Part shown: in pieces, positions 26,151 through 38,197 of the stretch
Layout of the letters: each line of letters begins with the position of its first letter
Position numbering within the stretch: the stretch's first letter is position 1
Translations under genes and position numbers: made by a program
Notes under the pieces: generated by a model
What the model was told of the DNA's origin: nothing
Seen by the model: only the letters and a program-made list of their open reading frames with translations
Databases searched by the model: none
Source: Apostichopus japonicus
Taxonomy: Eukaryota; Echinodermata; Holothuroidea; Aspidochirotida; Stichopodidae
Assembly (NCBI RefSeq): GCF_037975245.1
Contig: NC_092568.1
Span: 19,871,001-19,935,000, forward strand
Length of the DNA stretch: 64,000 nucleotides
Direction of reading: 5' to 3'

Positions 26151-27094
26151 TATAATTATTTTATATTAAAAAACACCCTGTTTCAAACTAGCGCCATCGA
26201 ATTCCTTATAAGCCGTTTTTTCTTTCTTATCACTCTAAAGGTGGAATGAATTTTATTGTAATGGGTTATTTGTGGTAGGCCAAGCAAAACATTCAAACAG
26301 TCATGAGGTTCACAAGGGTTTGCAGGAGCTTAATGAAACTCATTGTTTGACATAAATGTGTTCAACTTGGCAAAGGTTTAGACAACTATACACCAGAACT
26401 TTGTTTGAGATTCACAAAAAAATATACCCCGTATTCTGTTTTGATTACTTCAGGAACAAAATTAGCTTTGATATGCCGTGGACCGTTGAAACCACTGCTC
26501 TCGGTCTAGCTAGGGTTGTATAGCACATTACTTTTTTGTTTGTTTTTTAGAAATGACCCTTTAAACAGTTGAGGTTCACTGGTTACAGTGACTGGACCTT
26601 TTATATTAGTACACAGCTCATCAGAGTAGTTCCTCGGTTGCAGTACTAAACTCAATGGCACAAATTAAGATTATATGGTCTCAAATGACATGTTTATAAT
26701 TTATTACAAATTTGCAAAGGACAAATGATGTTAAATGCCATCCAAAGGTGCTCTGTTGCTTATATGAAGATTAACGAATATATTCTGGTTGACCTCAAAA
26801 ACAGCGGATTAACATTAACTATAAGAACTGCAGTGAGGAGCCGACGTCACCATCAAGTTAGCCTATACGAATATTCCAGAAATTAAGTATATTTAACGAT
26901 ACATATCTTGAAAAATACTTGAACAGCTACAGAAACATTATTGGACTCAAAGTTGTCTGTTTTCTTTGTATTATAACATACCAAGACTAAAATTCTGCCT
27001 TATTCATTATTTAATTATTTAAGAGAGTTATCAAGTTACAGCAAAATCTATCTGTCGATAATTCTCCCATTGATTGAATACCGGGGATACTTTT

Positions 27095-27215
27095 TAAGAA
27101 AAGTCACCCAGGAAAGAACCTGGGCACGAAAACCAAACTACCGAACGTCTGATCCGCTCTCAACCCCAGTCCCCTTGCATCGAGACTGTGACTGTGTGAT
27201 CATCGCCAGGTGTGT
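27095..27215 (-). repeat. Single diverged unit of the 165-bp repeat, inverted
   Basis: On the minus strand it reads ACAGTCTCGATGCAAGGGG, ACTGGGGTTGAGAGCGGAT and TTTCGTGCCCAGG, matching the last unit of the array at 43.1 kb best. Confidence 0.7.
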
Positions 27216-29103
27216 ATAACCATTCCCCTCGAAATGGAATAGATACTATACATGATCTTCGGGGATGTCTTCAACTATTCGGTCTATCTATTCGTTGTAC
27301 ACGTCTCAGGATAAAACTAGTTTGATTTCGGAAGAATGTTATCGGATTCCTTGTTCTTTATTCTTTTTGTTTTACAAGTCAATGGACTATATTCTGATGA
27401 AAAAGAATAGACGAAGAAAACTGAAAAATGACTGGAATACCAAGTAGTCCCCGTTATGTCCAACACGTAACACACTAATGGACTCTATGGATACTCATTG
27501 ACGAACCACATCTTCTGTTATTCGAAATAAGTGTATAACAATAGATAGAGATTAATGCCATTCAAGTGGTGCATTTGCTTTCATATTACTGCAACCTGTA
27601 CGACAAGATGTTTACGCTATGTGAGCAGTCCAGAATTCACAGTGAACGTTTAGCGTTTTATACGTGCTTCCGGTAACACGTATCAAGCATTCAATTGATG
27701 ACTATATAACGACGAAGAGGCATTAAGCACATGGACATTAATATCCTCCTACTTGAGGTACGTATGTGAGGCTCCTTTGCATTATCATTTGCTAGCATTT
27801 TGTTTCGCAATCTTGGAAATCAAACTCGACCACTTCGAGGAAACTTAAGGTCCCTGAAAAAGCACCGTGTAATGGTATCGCCTCGGTAGGACCAGGGACG
27901 ATTATATGCGAAAACCCCTTTCATGGGTTCCAAATGAGAAAAACAGACGACTATAAATTAAATTCGTCGACAATTGTTAGTGGATAGATCCAGTTATGTT
28001 TTTGTATTACGTTTGTTTGGTAAAGTAACGCAAACCTGGTCACGATGTGGTTCCAAGCGGTACCATTATCTTCTTAGAAGAGTCTTAGTTAAGGTAGCAG
28101 AAGCACACCCAACCATTAACAGGTGTCTATGTGATAGAGATGAACAACTCTCCCCCCCCCCCCCCAAAAAAAAGGGTAAGAACATGTTTATTCCACCCTG
28201 TAGGGAAATAGCAACTTAAAAGTTCTTTGACAGACAAAAGTGATAGCTTGAACAAATCAAAATATTAAAGACCGATTTATTATGTATTGCAGGACCTACT
28301 TTCCGTTATAAAGTTGGGCTTCCCAAAAGAATGGTGGATCGAACATGTTGAATTTCTGAGCATGCACCTAATAAGTTATGCTTTCAATGTTTTTAGTGTC
28401 AAGTGTGTAAATTCAGCTTGAAAATGGAAAAAAAAAGGAAAATGAAAAGAAAAAAAGAGAAAAAGAATAGCTAAAGGAATAGCCATGTTTGCACCTCCTG
28501 GCAACACTTTGTCATCACGACCTGACAAAATGACACACTCATGACACAGATTTCAGTCCAGATATTTCCCAAAAATTTCGATTCATTCCTTGAAATTGTA
28601 ACGTTTTTAAAGTTCAACAGACTATTTTAATCTCAAAATATCAACTTTCTTGAAACCTTGGGATTATGATATAATTAGGTTGTACTCAATGAAGTAGGAG
28701 AGTGTATGGGGGTATAACGAAAGGTCCAAATAAACTGTTCAATGATTTCGGTGTTTCCTCAAACTTTCGACCTTTTGTAGAAGTTTTAAGGAAAATGCCA
28801 AAATTTCAACGGACTTTGGTAGGCCTATGACAAACCACAAAATGCCAAATTTGACGGTTAGCTACTTGTCAATTTCCTCGTAGAAATGAAACCGGGCATT
28901 GCTTTTACTTCGGTATATCAAAGTGCAATGCATTCATACTTGTTAAGTTGACTCGAATGTTCAATGATTACAGCAGCCTGGGTTATTATTACACATGTTT
29001 AGACATGGCAAAAACAAAAAGTGACGGATAAATCCACACCTCAGAACCCCCTTCTCCGTCGGTCATGTAGAAGGTGAATAACCGGCCCAGCGATTATAGT
29101 AGG

Positions 29104-29340
29104 CTGGAGTGTTAGCTCAGTGGTTAACGCCGGTGCCTTTCAATCATAAGGTCCCTGGTTCGAGTCACTCCCAGATTAATGTATGTCGTCCAGTTATAGA
29201 GTTGTTGACAATTAACAATTCATAATCATGGACGTTAAATATGAATGTAAGAGACTGACTTCGGTCGGCTCGCGGCTTTGATAAGCCAATGAGGCTTCTT
29301 CGCGAGTTCATGCTTGCAGGAGGATCTAATATACATATAC
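29104..29340 (+). mobile_element. tRNA-derived SINE, family 1, near-complete
   Basis: The A-box is TTAGCTCAGTGG at 29112-29123 and the B-box GGTTCGAGTCA at 29157-29167, spaced as in a tRNA. The body, shared with the copies at 14.2 and 23.8 kb, follows, and it ends in AGGAGGATCTAA plus a short ATACAT-rich tail. The tRNA part lacks a convincing cloverleaf, so it is not a functional tRNA gene. Confidence 0.83.
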
Positions 29341-30479
29341 ATATAAATAAATATAGAGAATTGTTCAAACGGGTGCAGAAAAGTGTGATGCAAAGTCATT
29401 CCTATTAAACGGAAATCCTTCGAACGCTTGAGCTTTTGTGATGGATGTTATGTTTTCATGTAACGCTGAACCTTCGTGGTTGACGATCCACACGCTTATG
29501 GTTACAAGTAGCATTAACGGTGTGCCAGCTTTCAGCATTTCCAATGACATTTATGATTAAACTGATTTTTATTTTATTTTCTCAAGGCCCCCCAAAAATT
29601 ATTACATGCTGTGGATATTGCCTGTATTTTCTAATTTTGCAAAACTTAACTAAGCTGAATGCTACTGTGGTTGTGCTTATTCATTATCCACATTGGCAGT
29701 CTAAGTTTGAAAGTAATGACTATTTGAAGGTAACCTTGAGTATTTTATTTCCAGTGTAGATTACAACTTAATCCATAAGATTACAATTATCCTCATCCTA
29801 AAATAAAATATTGAATAATCTTCATCATTATAGGAATTTAAAAAGAGTAAATTCTCCATTTTCTGATCACAGTGTCATGCAAGGTATGAGGACTGACCTT
29901 CATTTTGCAGGAAATGAGCACGTAAGTTAAATATCTTTTAATGATCCAATATATGTAAGGGGATAGCTCTGCAGGCTTAATATATTCATTGAGTATTTAT
30001 GTGTACTCTGCTAGATCTCTCTGATATGAATCCAAAGCCCTGAATATATACTTGCTTTACATCTAGAGGCATGATTACTGATTGTCAATATTGAACCTCT
30101 GACTATACATACTCTCCTTCCCACTGCCCCCCCCCCACCCCTCATCCAAAAGAAAAAAATCAAACAGGGTTTCCCTATTAAGTGCAAATTGCAAATCATG
30201 CATCTTTGCTCAATATCTATACTCTCTGACACAAGACCATGAAGAATGTGAATGTGGTGTCCTTACTTCACTTATGGCCAGTCATATCAGAAGTATGAAA
30301 ATAACAGGCATTTTAGAATGAGTGATTCTGAAATTGATTTTTTTTTACTGATACACTTTCAGCTTCCCAAAATTCCCTTCAACTGCAAAAAGAAACACTA
30401 AGGTATTTAGTTTGGAATTTCATCCTGGAAGATTTACTTCATAAATGTTCATTGGTACTACTTTACTATCCTTGTTTAA
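29341..30479. other. No gene seen
   Basis: AT-rich sequence with one poly(C) run near 30127 and short unsupported frames. Confidence 0.65.
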
Positions 30480-31045
30480 TATCACTCAAATATTCACAAA
30501 CAAGGACTTCAAAGTTAAATCAGTACTCCAAAATAAAGTTAGTACTCCCAAATTGTACTGTATACAAAGAATTATGTAAGATGTGCACCTATTTGAGCTC
30601 AGACATAGAAATTAACTTGAGTTGCAACTTCAAATAGTCACGAACAAGTTCTCAAAAGTTAAAACAGTGCTCCAAAATAAAAATAAAAACAGTACCCCAC
30701 ACTGTACTGTTTACCAAGAATTATGTAAGTTTTCCTAGTTACTTGTCTGAAATATGAGGTAAAAATTGGAAAATTTTAATTCAAGGATTTAAATACTTCA
30801 AACTTCAAATAGTCACGAACATGGACTCGAAAGTTAAAACAGTACTCCAAAATGAAAATCAGTACCCCCACACTGTACTGTATACAAATAATTATGTAAG
30901 GTTTCCTAGTTTCTTGCCTGAAAAATTTTAATTCAAGGATTTGTTTTCTATGAAAAGCGCATGTGTGAGCTCAGAAATAGATATAAGCTTGGGTTGCAAC
31001 TTCAAATAGTCACACAGAAGGACTCCAAAGTTTAAACAGTACTCT
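30480..31045 (+). repeat. Tandem array, period ~145-195 bp, four units
   Basis: Units begin near 30489, 30632, 30805 and 31002 with CAAATAKTCAC and contain CAGTACTCCAAAATRAA and CACTGTACTGTATAC. Copies are diverged and of unequal length. Confidence 0.8.
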
Positions 31046-31046
31046 G

Positions 31047-33872
31047 ATCATTGTTTGAACCAACACCTTCATTTGGGTACTATGTAGTCCCATAATAATG
31101 TTCTAGATCCATTCATTTGAATATTTTTTTTCAGGCCCATGATAATTATTCATTATTGCATATCCTCAGTTCCCTACCCACATCCTGACCCCCTCCCTAC
31201 AGTAATCAAACGCTAGAATTACTGCACTTGTATAAAAGTCCTTTTAAAGTATATCTGCAGAGATGTACGGTGAGTATAATGTAGGTATAATCATTGTTTG
31301 AACCAACACCTTAATTTGGGTACTATGTAGTCCCCAAACAATGTTCTGGATCCATTCATTTGAATATTTTTTTTCAGATTCCCGTAGTGTAATAGTGTTA
31401 CATAACCTAATAACCTATTCAGAATATTCCAAAATGGAATTTCAGATACACAAGGATGCCCATTAATACTGAATATCAAATAGTAATTATTGCGGATGTA
31501 CACACTGTAATATACAGATTAGAAAAAAATCTATCAGTGCTGAATCCCAATTGTCTCCTTTACATTCGACTGAGTTGCCATAAAGAGAGCAAAGCTAACT
31601 TGAATATAAATTTATTTGAACGAATCTTTTATCAATTACTAAGCATATTAGTGCCCTTTATTTATCACTATTGCCACTCTATGTAACCATTACTCACCTC
31701 TTCCTTGTTTTCCAAAACTTTGCAGGTGATAATATATTAGATGCCTTTAATTGTAAAGTATAGTGACACCTTAAAATAATAGGTCAGTGTATGCCAATGA
31801 GAATTATTGATTATTGCTTATCCTCAGTGCCCTACCCACATCATGACCTACTCCCTACAGTAATGAAACTCTTGATTCACTGCAATTGTATACAAGTCCT
31901 ATAAAAGTATATATGCAGAGATGTACAGTGAGTATCATGTAGGTATAATCATTGTTTGAACTAACACCTTAATTTGGGTACTATGTAGTCCCCAAATAAT
32001 GTTCTAGATCCATTCATTAGAATAATTTTTCGTGCCCATGAGAATCATTGATTATTGCTTATCCTCAATTCCCTACCCACATACTGACCCCCTCCCGAAA
32101 GTCATCACACTCTAGATTCACTGTACGCTAAGCTCCTAGGAAGCTATTTATGTGGAGATGTACAGTGCTTAATGCATGTATAATCATTGTTAGAACCGAC
32201 ACCTTAATTTGGGTACTATGTAGTCCCCAAATAATGTTCTAAATCCATTCACTTGAATAACTGTAGAGATTCCCATAGTAAAACAATGTGATATAACTAA
32301 AGTACCTATTAACAACTATTTAAAATGGAATTTCAGATACACAAGGATACCCATTCATATACTGAATATTTAATTGTAATTATTGCCCCTGTAGCCTACA
32401 CACTGTAATGTACATGATTATGAAAGATCTTCCAGGGCTGAATCCCAATTGTCTCCTTTACTTTCCATTGAGTTGCCATTGAGAGAGCAAAGCTTTGTTG
32501 CAGAGAAATTAATGTTAACAAATCTTATATAAATTACTAAGCATTAGTGTCCATTATTTATCACTATTGCTACTCTGTGTAATCGTTACTTCCTCTCGCC
32601 TCTTCCAATTCTTTCAGAACTTTGAAGGTGAAATGGTATTAGTTTCCCATAATTGTAAAGTATAGTGAAAAACCTAAAAATAATCGGTCAGTGAAGGCGA
32701 ATCAGAATCATTGATTATTGCTCATTTCCCAACCCACACCCTGCCCCCCTCCCTAAAGTAATACAAATCTAGATTCACTGTACGCTAAGGTCATAGGAAG
32801 CATTTTATGTAGTGATGTACAATGATTATAATGTAGGTATAATCATTGTTTGAACCGACACCGTAATTTTCTGTACTTTGTAGTCCCCAAATTATGTTCT
32901 AGACTGAACCATTCATTCGAATAATTTGTCAGATTCCCATATGGAATAACATGGAACGTGAAATGGTATTAGTTACCCATAATTGTAAAGTAAAGTGACA
33001 CCCAAAATCGGTCAGTGAAGGCGCATCATAATCATTGATTATTGCCTATCCCTCAGTTCCCTACCCACACTGTCCCCCTCCCGAAAGTCATTAACTCTAG
33101 ATTCACTGGAAATATATACAAGTCCTATCAAAGTATATATGTAGAGACGTACTGTGAGAATCATGTACGTATATATAATCATTATTTGAACCATGACACC
33201 TTAATTTTGGTACTATGTAGTCCCCATATATAATGTTCTAGATTCGTTCATCTGAGGAATTTTACATATTCCTATAGTGAAATAACATCATATAACTTAA
33301 ATGTAATTTCAGATACATCACGATCCCTATGCATGTATACATTTAAAAATTAAATGGTAATCGTAGAACATGTACATACTGTAATATACATAATTATGAA
33401 AATTCTTCCAGTATTGAATCCCAACTGTCTCGTGTACTTTCAATTCTGTTGCCATAGAGTGATCAAAGTATTGTTGCAGAAAAATTTATCTTGAGAACAA
33501 ATCTCATTACAATTACTAAGCATGGGTGCCCATTTTATATCACTACTGCTACTCTGTGTAACCGTTACTTCCCCTAGCCTCTTCCACTTCTTTCAAAACT
33601 TTGAAGGTGAAATTATATTAGATGTCCTTAACGGTAAAGTATAGTGACACCCAAATATAAAATGTCAGTGAAGGCCCATGACAATCATTGATTATTGTCT
33701 ATCCTCAGTTCCCTACCCACATACTGACCCCCTCCCTAAAGAAATCAAACTCTCGATTCACTGTACGTTAAGCTCCTAGGAAGCTATTTATGTGGAGATG
33801 TACAGTGCTTAATGTATGTATAATCATGGTTTGAACCCTAATATGGGTACTATGTATTCCCCATAAAATAGC
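31047..33872 (+). repeat. Complex tandem array, ~650-bp higher unit, six partial copies
   Basis: The motif CCTACCCACA recurs near 31165, 31833, 32075, 32717, 33062 and 33714, and GATGTACAGTGA-like motifs recur about 95 bases after each. Successive spacings are about 668, 242, 642, 345 and 652, so full units alternate with internally deleted ones. Other landmarks are GGGTACTATGTAGTCCCC and GGAATTTCAGATACACAAGG. No coding frame was found. Confidence 0.85.
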
Positions 33873-34198
33873 TCGTCCCTATATAATCACTGAGTCGCCT
33901 CTGGCACTTCTTTGCCCCAATTTTACAAGTCAGGGAAATTTAGAATCCGTCCCACCTCCCACCTCCCACCTCCCCTCCCCCACTCTTTGACAACTTTTCC
34001 TGGGTATGCCACCGCGGTATTACAAATGACATGTTACACATATTCAACTTGTCATAATAAATCTTTAGTTTGGTTATGTACGGAAGCTTAAGAGTGCTAT
34101 CAACTTAAGAAATACTTTACCCTATAAGTCAACATTTTCAGGGAAGTGTTTAGATAACAATATAATATCTTATAAAAAAAATCAGAAAATTTTTGTGA

Positions 34199-34412
34199 TT
34201 GCTCAGTTGCTTTAACTAAGCAATTGAAAAATTTCCTTTAAAATGTTTATTTGTCAACTTATCGTATCTAGCCAATTTAACATTTTTCTGCAAAATGTTC
34301 AGTTGTTCACTTCATTCCAACTGAGCAATTGAAAAAAATTCTGCAAAATGTTTAATTGACAACTTATATACGATATCGTATCTCGCTAATTCAACATTTT
34401 TCTGCAAAATGT
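34199..34412 (+). repeat. Two-unit ~115-bp tandem repeat beside the LINE
   Basis: Each unit contains GAGCAATTGAAAAA, a TATCGTATCT block and ACATTTTTCTGCAAAATGTT, which is itself an imperfect palindrome. Confidence 0.7.
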
Positions 34413-34437
34413 TTAAGAGTAGTGAAATGATAACTTA

Positions 34438-35815
34438 TTGTATCTCAAAGGTGTCTTTACTAATAACGGCGACGATTTATTTTGTTTTAATTTAATTCCT
34501 AAACTATCAAGATTAAACACTTGTGTACGTATTTGGTGTACTAGAGATTTAACACCAGTAGGAAGGAAAATAATTATTGTTAAAAGCCTCACGCTTTCCC
34601 AGCTAGTATATTTGTTTTTAATACTTCCAAATCCGCCAAAAGCTAATTTAAAGAAGTTGAACACATCATCTTTGTTTTGTCTGGCGTGGCAATCCAGACA
34701 AGGTTAAACGTTCATCGATAATAAATTGTTTAGGTGAGGGGTTTTAAAAGTACCTCACATTGAGAGTTTTGTTAAAAGTCTGAAGTGTACCTGGATCCGC
34801 CATTATAAAAATGATTTGGAAGGACCGTGGAAAATTTTCTTTGATCTCTACTAATTATCTTTTCGTAAAACACTAGTTTTTAAATGAAACTGTAAGAAAT
34901 CTGATGTCACAAACATTTCTAATGGTTTTTTAAGCAAATATGTGAGGCATGGTGTGACATCACTTATATGCTACCCACGGAATCTTTCGGGATGAATATT
35001 TGTGGAATAACTCTCACTTATGCATTAACGGTGATGTTGTTTTTAACAATAGTTTGTATAAAGGGGGATTTTATTTGTGGGCGATCACTTCGACGAGAAC
35101 GGAGCTCCTCTGCCTTTTAAGGCTTTTGAAAATAAGTACCAGCTGCGTGCTTTCCCGTTTACAACCTATCGGGGCTTAATTAATGCCATTACAATTTAAT
35201 GGGGGAGGTCTGGTTGTAGTAAAGTTAACTCTTTAAATCCATCTTCTACATTGTTTGAAAGGTGTATTCATTCTTATTCAGCCTCTCAATTATGTTACCG
35301 ACTCTATCTCAAATAAATATCTAGGCTGCCTACCGCCATTCACAAGTGGCAAAACTACTTTTGTTGAAATTACCGAGCACGACTCGCGTCCCATTTTTAG
35401 TATTCCTCGGAGCACTCTTTCTGAGGCCAAGCTTCAATTCTTTCAGTTCAGATTCTGCACAGGATTTAAGTTCCAATAGACTTTTGTTTTTAGTCAGTAT
35501 CTCCACTGCGCTCCTTTTGCAAAATTGACGAGGAGTCAATCGAGCACCTTTTTAGGGACTGCCACGTAACAGCAAACTTGAACCTGAATGTCGAAATGCG
35601 TTTCTTAAATAAGCAATTCTTTTTCTCAAAAAAAGTTTTTCCGGTTTTGGCGACGTATACTTTTACCCTAACAACTTTTTAATTATCCACCTGAAGTAAT
35701 ATATTTTCGTATGCAAGACAGGTAACACCAAGCCAAATATCGATGATTTCTTTTATAAATTACAATTTGTTTTGAGCGTTGAAAGTTTAAATTATTTGTA
35801 GTGAAGGCAGCCCCG
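34438..35815 (+). mobile_element. Decayed L1/Tx1-like LINE, 3' part of ORF2
   Basis: Conceptual translation shows the end of a non-LTR reverse transcriptase region: RDLTPVGRKIIIVKSL, LSQLVYLFLILPNPPKANL and LNTSSLF, around 34540-34670. In shifted frames follow PHIESFVKSLKCTWIR with EGPWKIFFDLY (34750-34855), then PFKAFENKYQLRAF near 35115. A C-terminal Cys/His segment, CKIDEESIEHLFRDCH, lies near 35518-35565, and a terminal KTGNTKPNIDDFFYKL near 35715-35762. Several frameshifts and stops separate these pieces, so it is a fossil. No 5' part is present; the left side abuts a short tandem repeat. Assignment to the L1/Tx1 group rests on these motifs. Confidence 0.85.
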
Positions 35816-36039
35816 GAAAAAATAAAGTGAATTTTCCGGAGCTTAGAAATGCCGTTCATTTTGTCCAAACCGGTTAACGTAGATGTTTCTAATTTAGCTA
35901 TGCGTTGCAATTGGTTTCTTTTGCTGTCTACTTAAATCAGGTGATATTAACTGCAGATGCTTGAATATGTAACAGACCATACAATTTGCAATGTATAATT
36001 TTAATTAATTTATTTATTTAGATTATTGTTCAAAGTCTA

Positions 36040-36500
36040 AGTACGACAATGTGGAAAAACACACTCTCGAGGACGTAATAATTCAATATTGTTATCCAGT
36101 TTGTTTGGTTATTTTATCAATTGCGGGTATTTCTTGTTGATTATTTCCTGAATAGCTGGTATTATGGGTATTAAAACTGTTTAATATTGTCTCCCAATAA
36201 ATTCATTCAAATGGAACTAATCGATTCCGGGCTATGAAAGACCTAATGTTTTTAATCGAATAAATTCGTTTGATTATTTTAGAAGCTGCAGGTATCATAA
36301 GTGAATAAAATCGAAACATGCTCCTTAATTATTACGGATTCTTGGTTTAGCAATTCGAATGATTTCCGGTGTTTTAATTATTTATTGGAGGCAGGTCTGA
36401 CAAGAGGGTTAGTCGGGGTAGGGGTGGTTGAGGGTAGACATACCTTGGTCAATTTGGTCGCCCAGAAAAATGTGTGTAATAGAGGGTTTAAAGGATCTCA
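36040..36500 (+). repeat. Dispersed repeat R1, copy downstream of transporter B
   Basis: This is longer than the copy at 17.9 kb. It starts AAGTACGACAATGTGG and also holds TCATTCAAATGGAACTAATC, both found again at 60.7-60.9 kb. It continues into flank shared with 18245-18445. Confidence 0.75.
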
Positions 36501-36713
36501 TACCTTTCAATAAAAAACAAAATTCGCATAGCACCTTCCATCGTTGCTAATAATCTCAAATGTATTCCACTTATAACATTTTGAACCAACAACATTACAG
36601 CACTTCACCCCTGATCATGTTAAAGACGATAAAAGGGAACAAAAGACAAAAGAAGATATAAAACATAGACATAAGACACCAATAAAGAGAAAATCTTAAA
36701 GCTTACAGTTTTC

Positions 36714-36967
36714 CTACAATCAATTTAAATAGCACAAGGGGAAAATTCGTGGTTCGACTATACACCAAAGTAAGATAAAAAATAAAATTGTAGTAATTAT
36801 ATCATGTAATTATATCTCCCTTTGCGTTGATGAACACACAGCCTAAACATTGATCATCCCGTCCTGTTACATGGATCATCTCACCCTAGAACATGTTATG
36901 ATCCTCCCAATCCCACCCTCGTTCCTTTTGAAATCCATGTTTGTGATACCGCCACAATCTATAGCAT
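36714..36967 (-). other. 3' flank of copy B, shortened
   Basis: Homologous to the last ~250 bases of the copy A 3' flank. The ~780 bases present in copy A between 18446 and 19231 are missing here, so 36708 joins directly to sequence equivalent to 19232. Confidence 0.7.
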
Positions 36968-38197
36968 TCATAGTTGGGTTGTCAACAGAGCTACGTCAAC
37001 TGTCTTTGTTTCTCTTACGTCGTTATCGGTAAAGCGAATGGGACACTTGTCGCGAAGAGTTTGCGGTAACCTCTGACAAGCCTCAACTACAAAAGAACTT
37101 AACAAGTTGGCGTCCACCAAGTCTTTGCAAGGAAACAACAGACTGATTACGATTCCAAAGAACAAACTCGACAGACCAGATACCAGAGAGAAATATAAAA
37201 ATGAGATTGAGTAAAGCCTTGTTATACCGGTACGGCTGTCTTCTATATCAAATGGCATGTTAGTAGCCATTGAATGGGAATCAGACCCAGTCAATGTATT
37301 CATTGTGGTGGTCGTAAAGATGAATGTATCGTTAACAGGACAACGATCATTCGATAAAGGAAGAGAGGTGGAGATAGGAGGGTACATGACACTTCCAATT
37401 AGAATCCATGTACCCATAAGGGCTCCCGTAATAATACCAGCTGTAGCACCATTTGTGTTCCCCCATGGTATTGGGATTCCTAACAAAAACACTCCTGCCA
37501 CAGCACCTCCGTGGGCCCCAATAAGGCCATGACAGAGCGGAATGACCATACTGCCTGCAACTGAAGCAAATCCTGCCATTAGCAGGAACATTAATCCACA
37601 AATAACTGATACTATTTTCATTATTGTAGTAAACTTTGCATCTGAAAGCTGCGGCCATAATTTCTTAATTCCTCCCTCCCCTACCACAGTTACAATGCCA
37701 TTAATAGCGGTTGAGATGGTGCTTAGGGATGCACTACAGACCGCACTCACAATAAGACCTGTTAGCCCGGGAACACTACTAAATACTTCGACTGCAAAGT
37801 AAGGTACAATTTGATCAGCTTTTGCAATAAAACCATTTTGAAGAGGATCGCACTGGAAGTAGAAAGCATAAATTACAATACCCGACAAGACTGCTAACAT
37901 TTCCAGTACTCACACTAAACATATCCCACAAAATGTTGCAATTTCAGCGCTCCTTAAATCCTTGCAGGTTAAGAACCTTTGAGCTTGATTTTGATTGGTT
38001 CCCGCATACACCATCACAAGAAATGATCCACCAATAGAAGTACTCCAGAAGGATAGTCCGATAGTTGGATCTGGACGAAAGTCAAAAGCGAATGTTCTGT
38101 TTCCCTCGATTGCCCTGGACCAAGCCTCGTCGATTCCACCGACCTTTAAACATCCCGCAATAATGATAAGGAAGAAACCGATCACCATTATTAAGCT

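Larger units (their letters stand above)
22904..29103. other. No protein gene seen
   Basis: Contains the SINEs, the 26-kb dispersed repeat and the lone 165-bp unit. Also present are poly(G) at 24917, poly(C) at 28150, and a TGCCATGGCARCAGC block repeated at 24040 and 24205. Confidence 0.65.

Noticed and set aside
25855-26151. 98-codon minus-strand open frame
   Set aside because: Lies in a GC-richer dispersed repeat with another partial copy at 49 kb, so it is repeat-derived.
29104-29175. Functional tRNA gene
   Set aside because: The A and B boxes are present, but the acceptor and anticodon stems do not pair well and the same head continues into a repeated SINE body.
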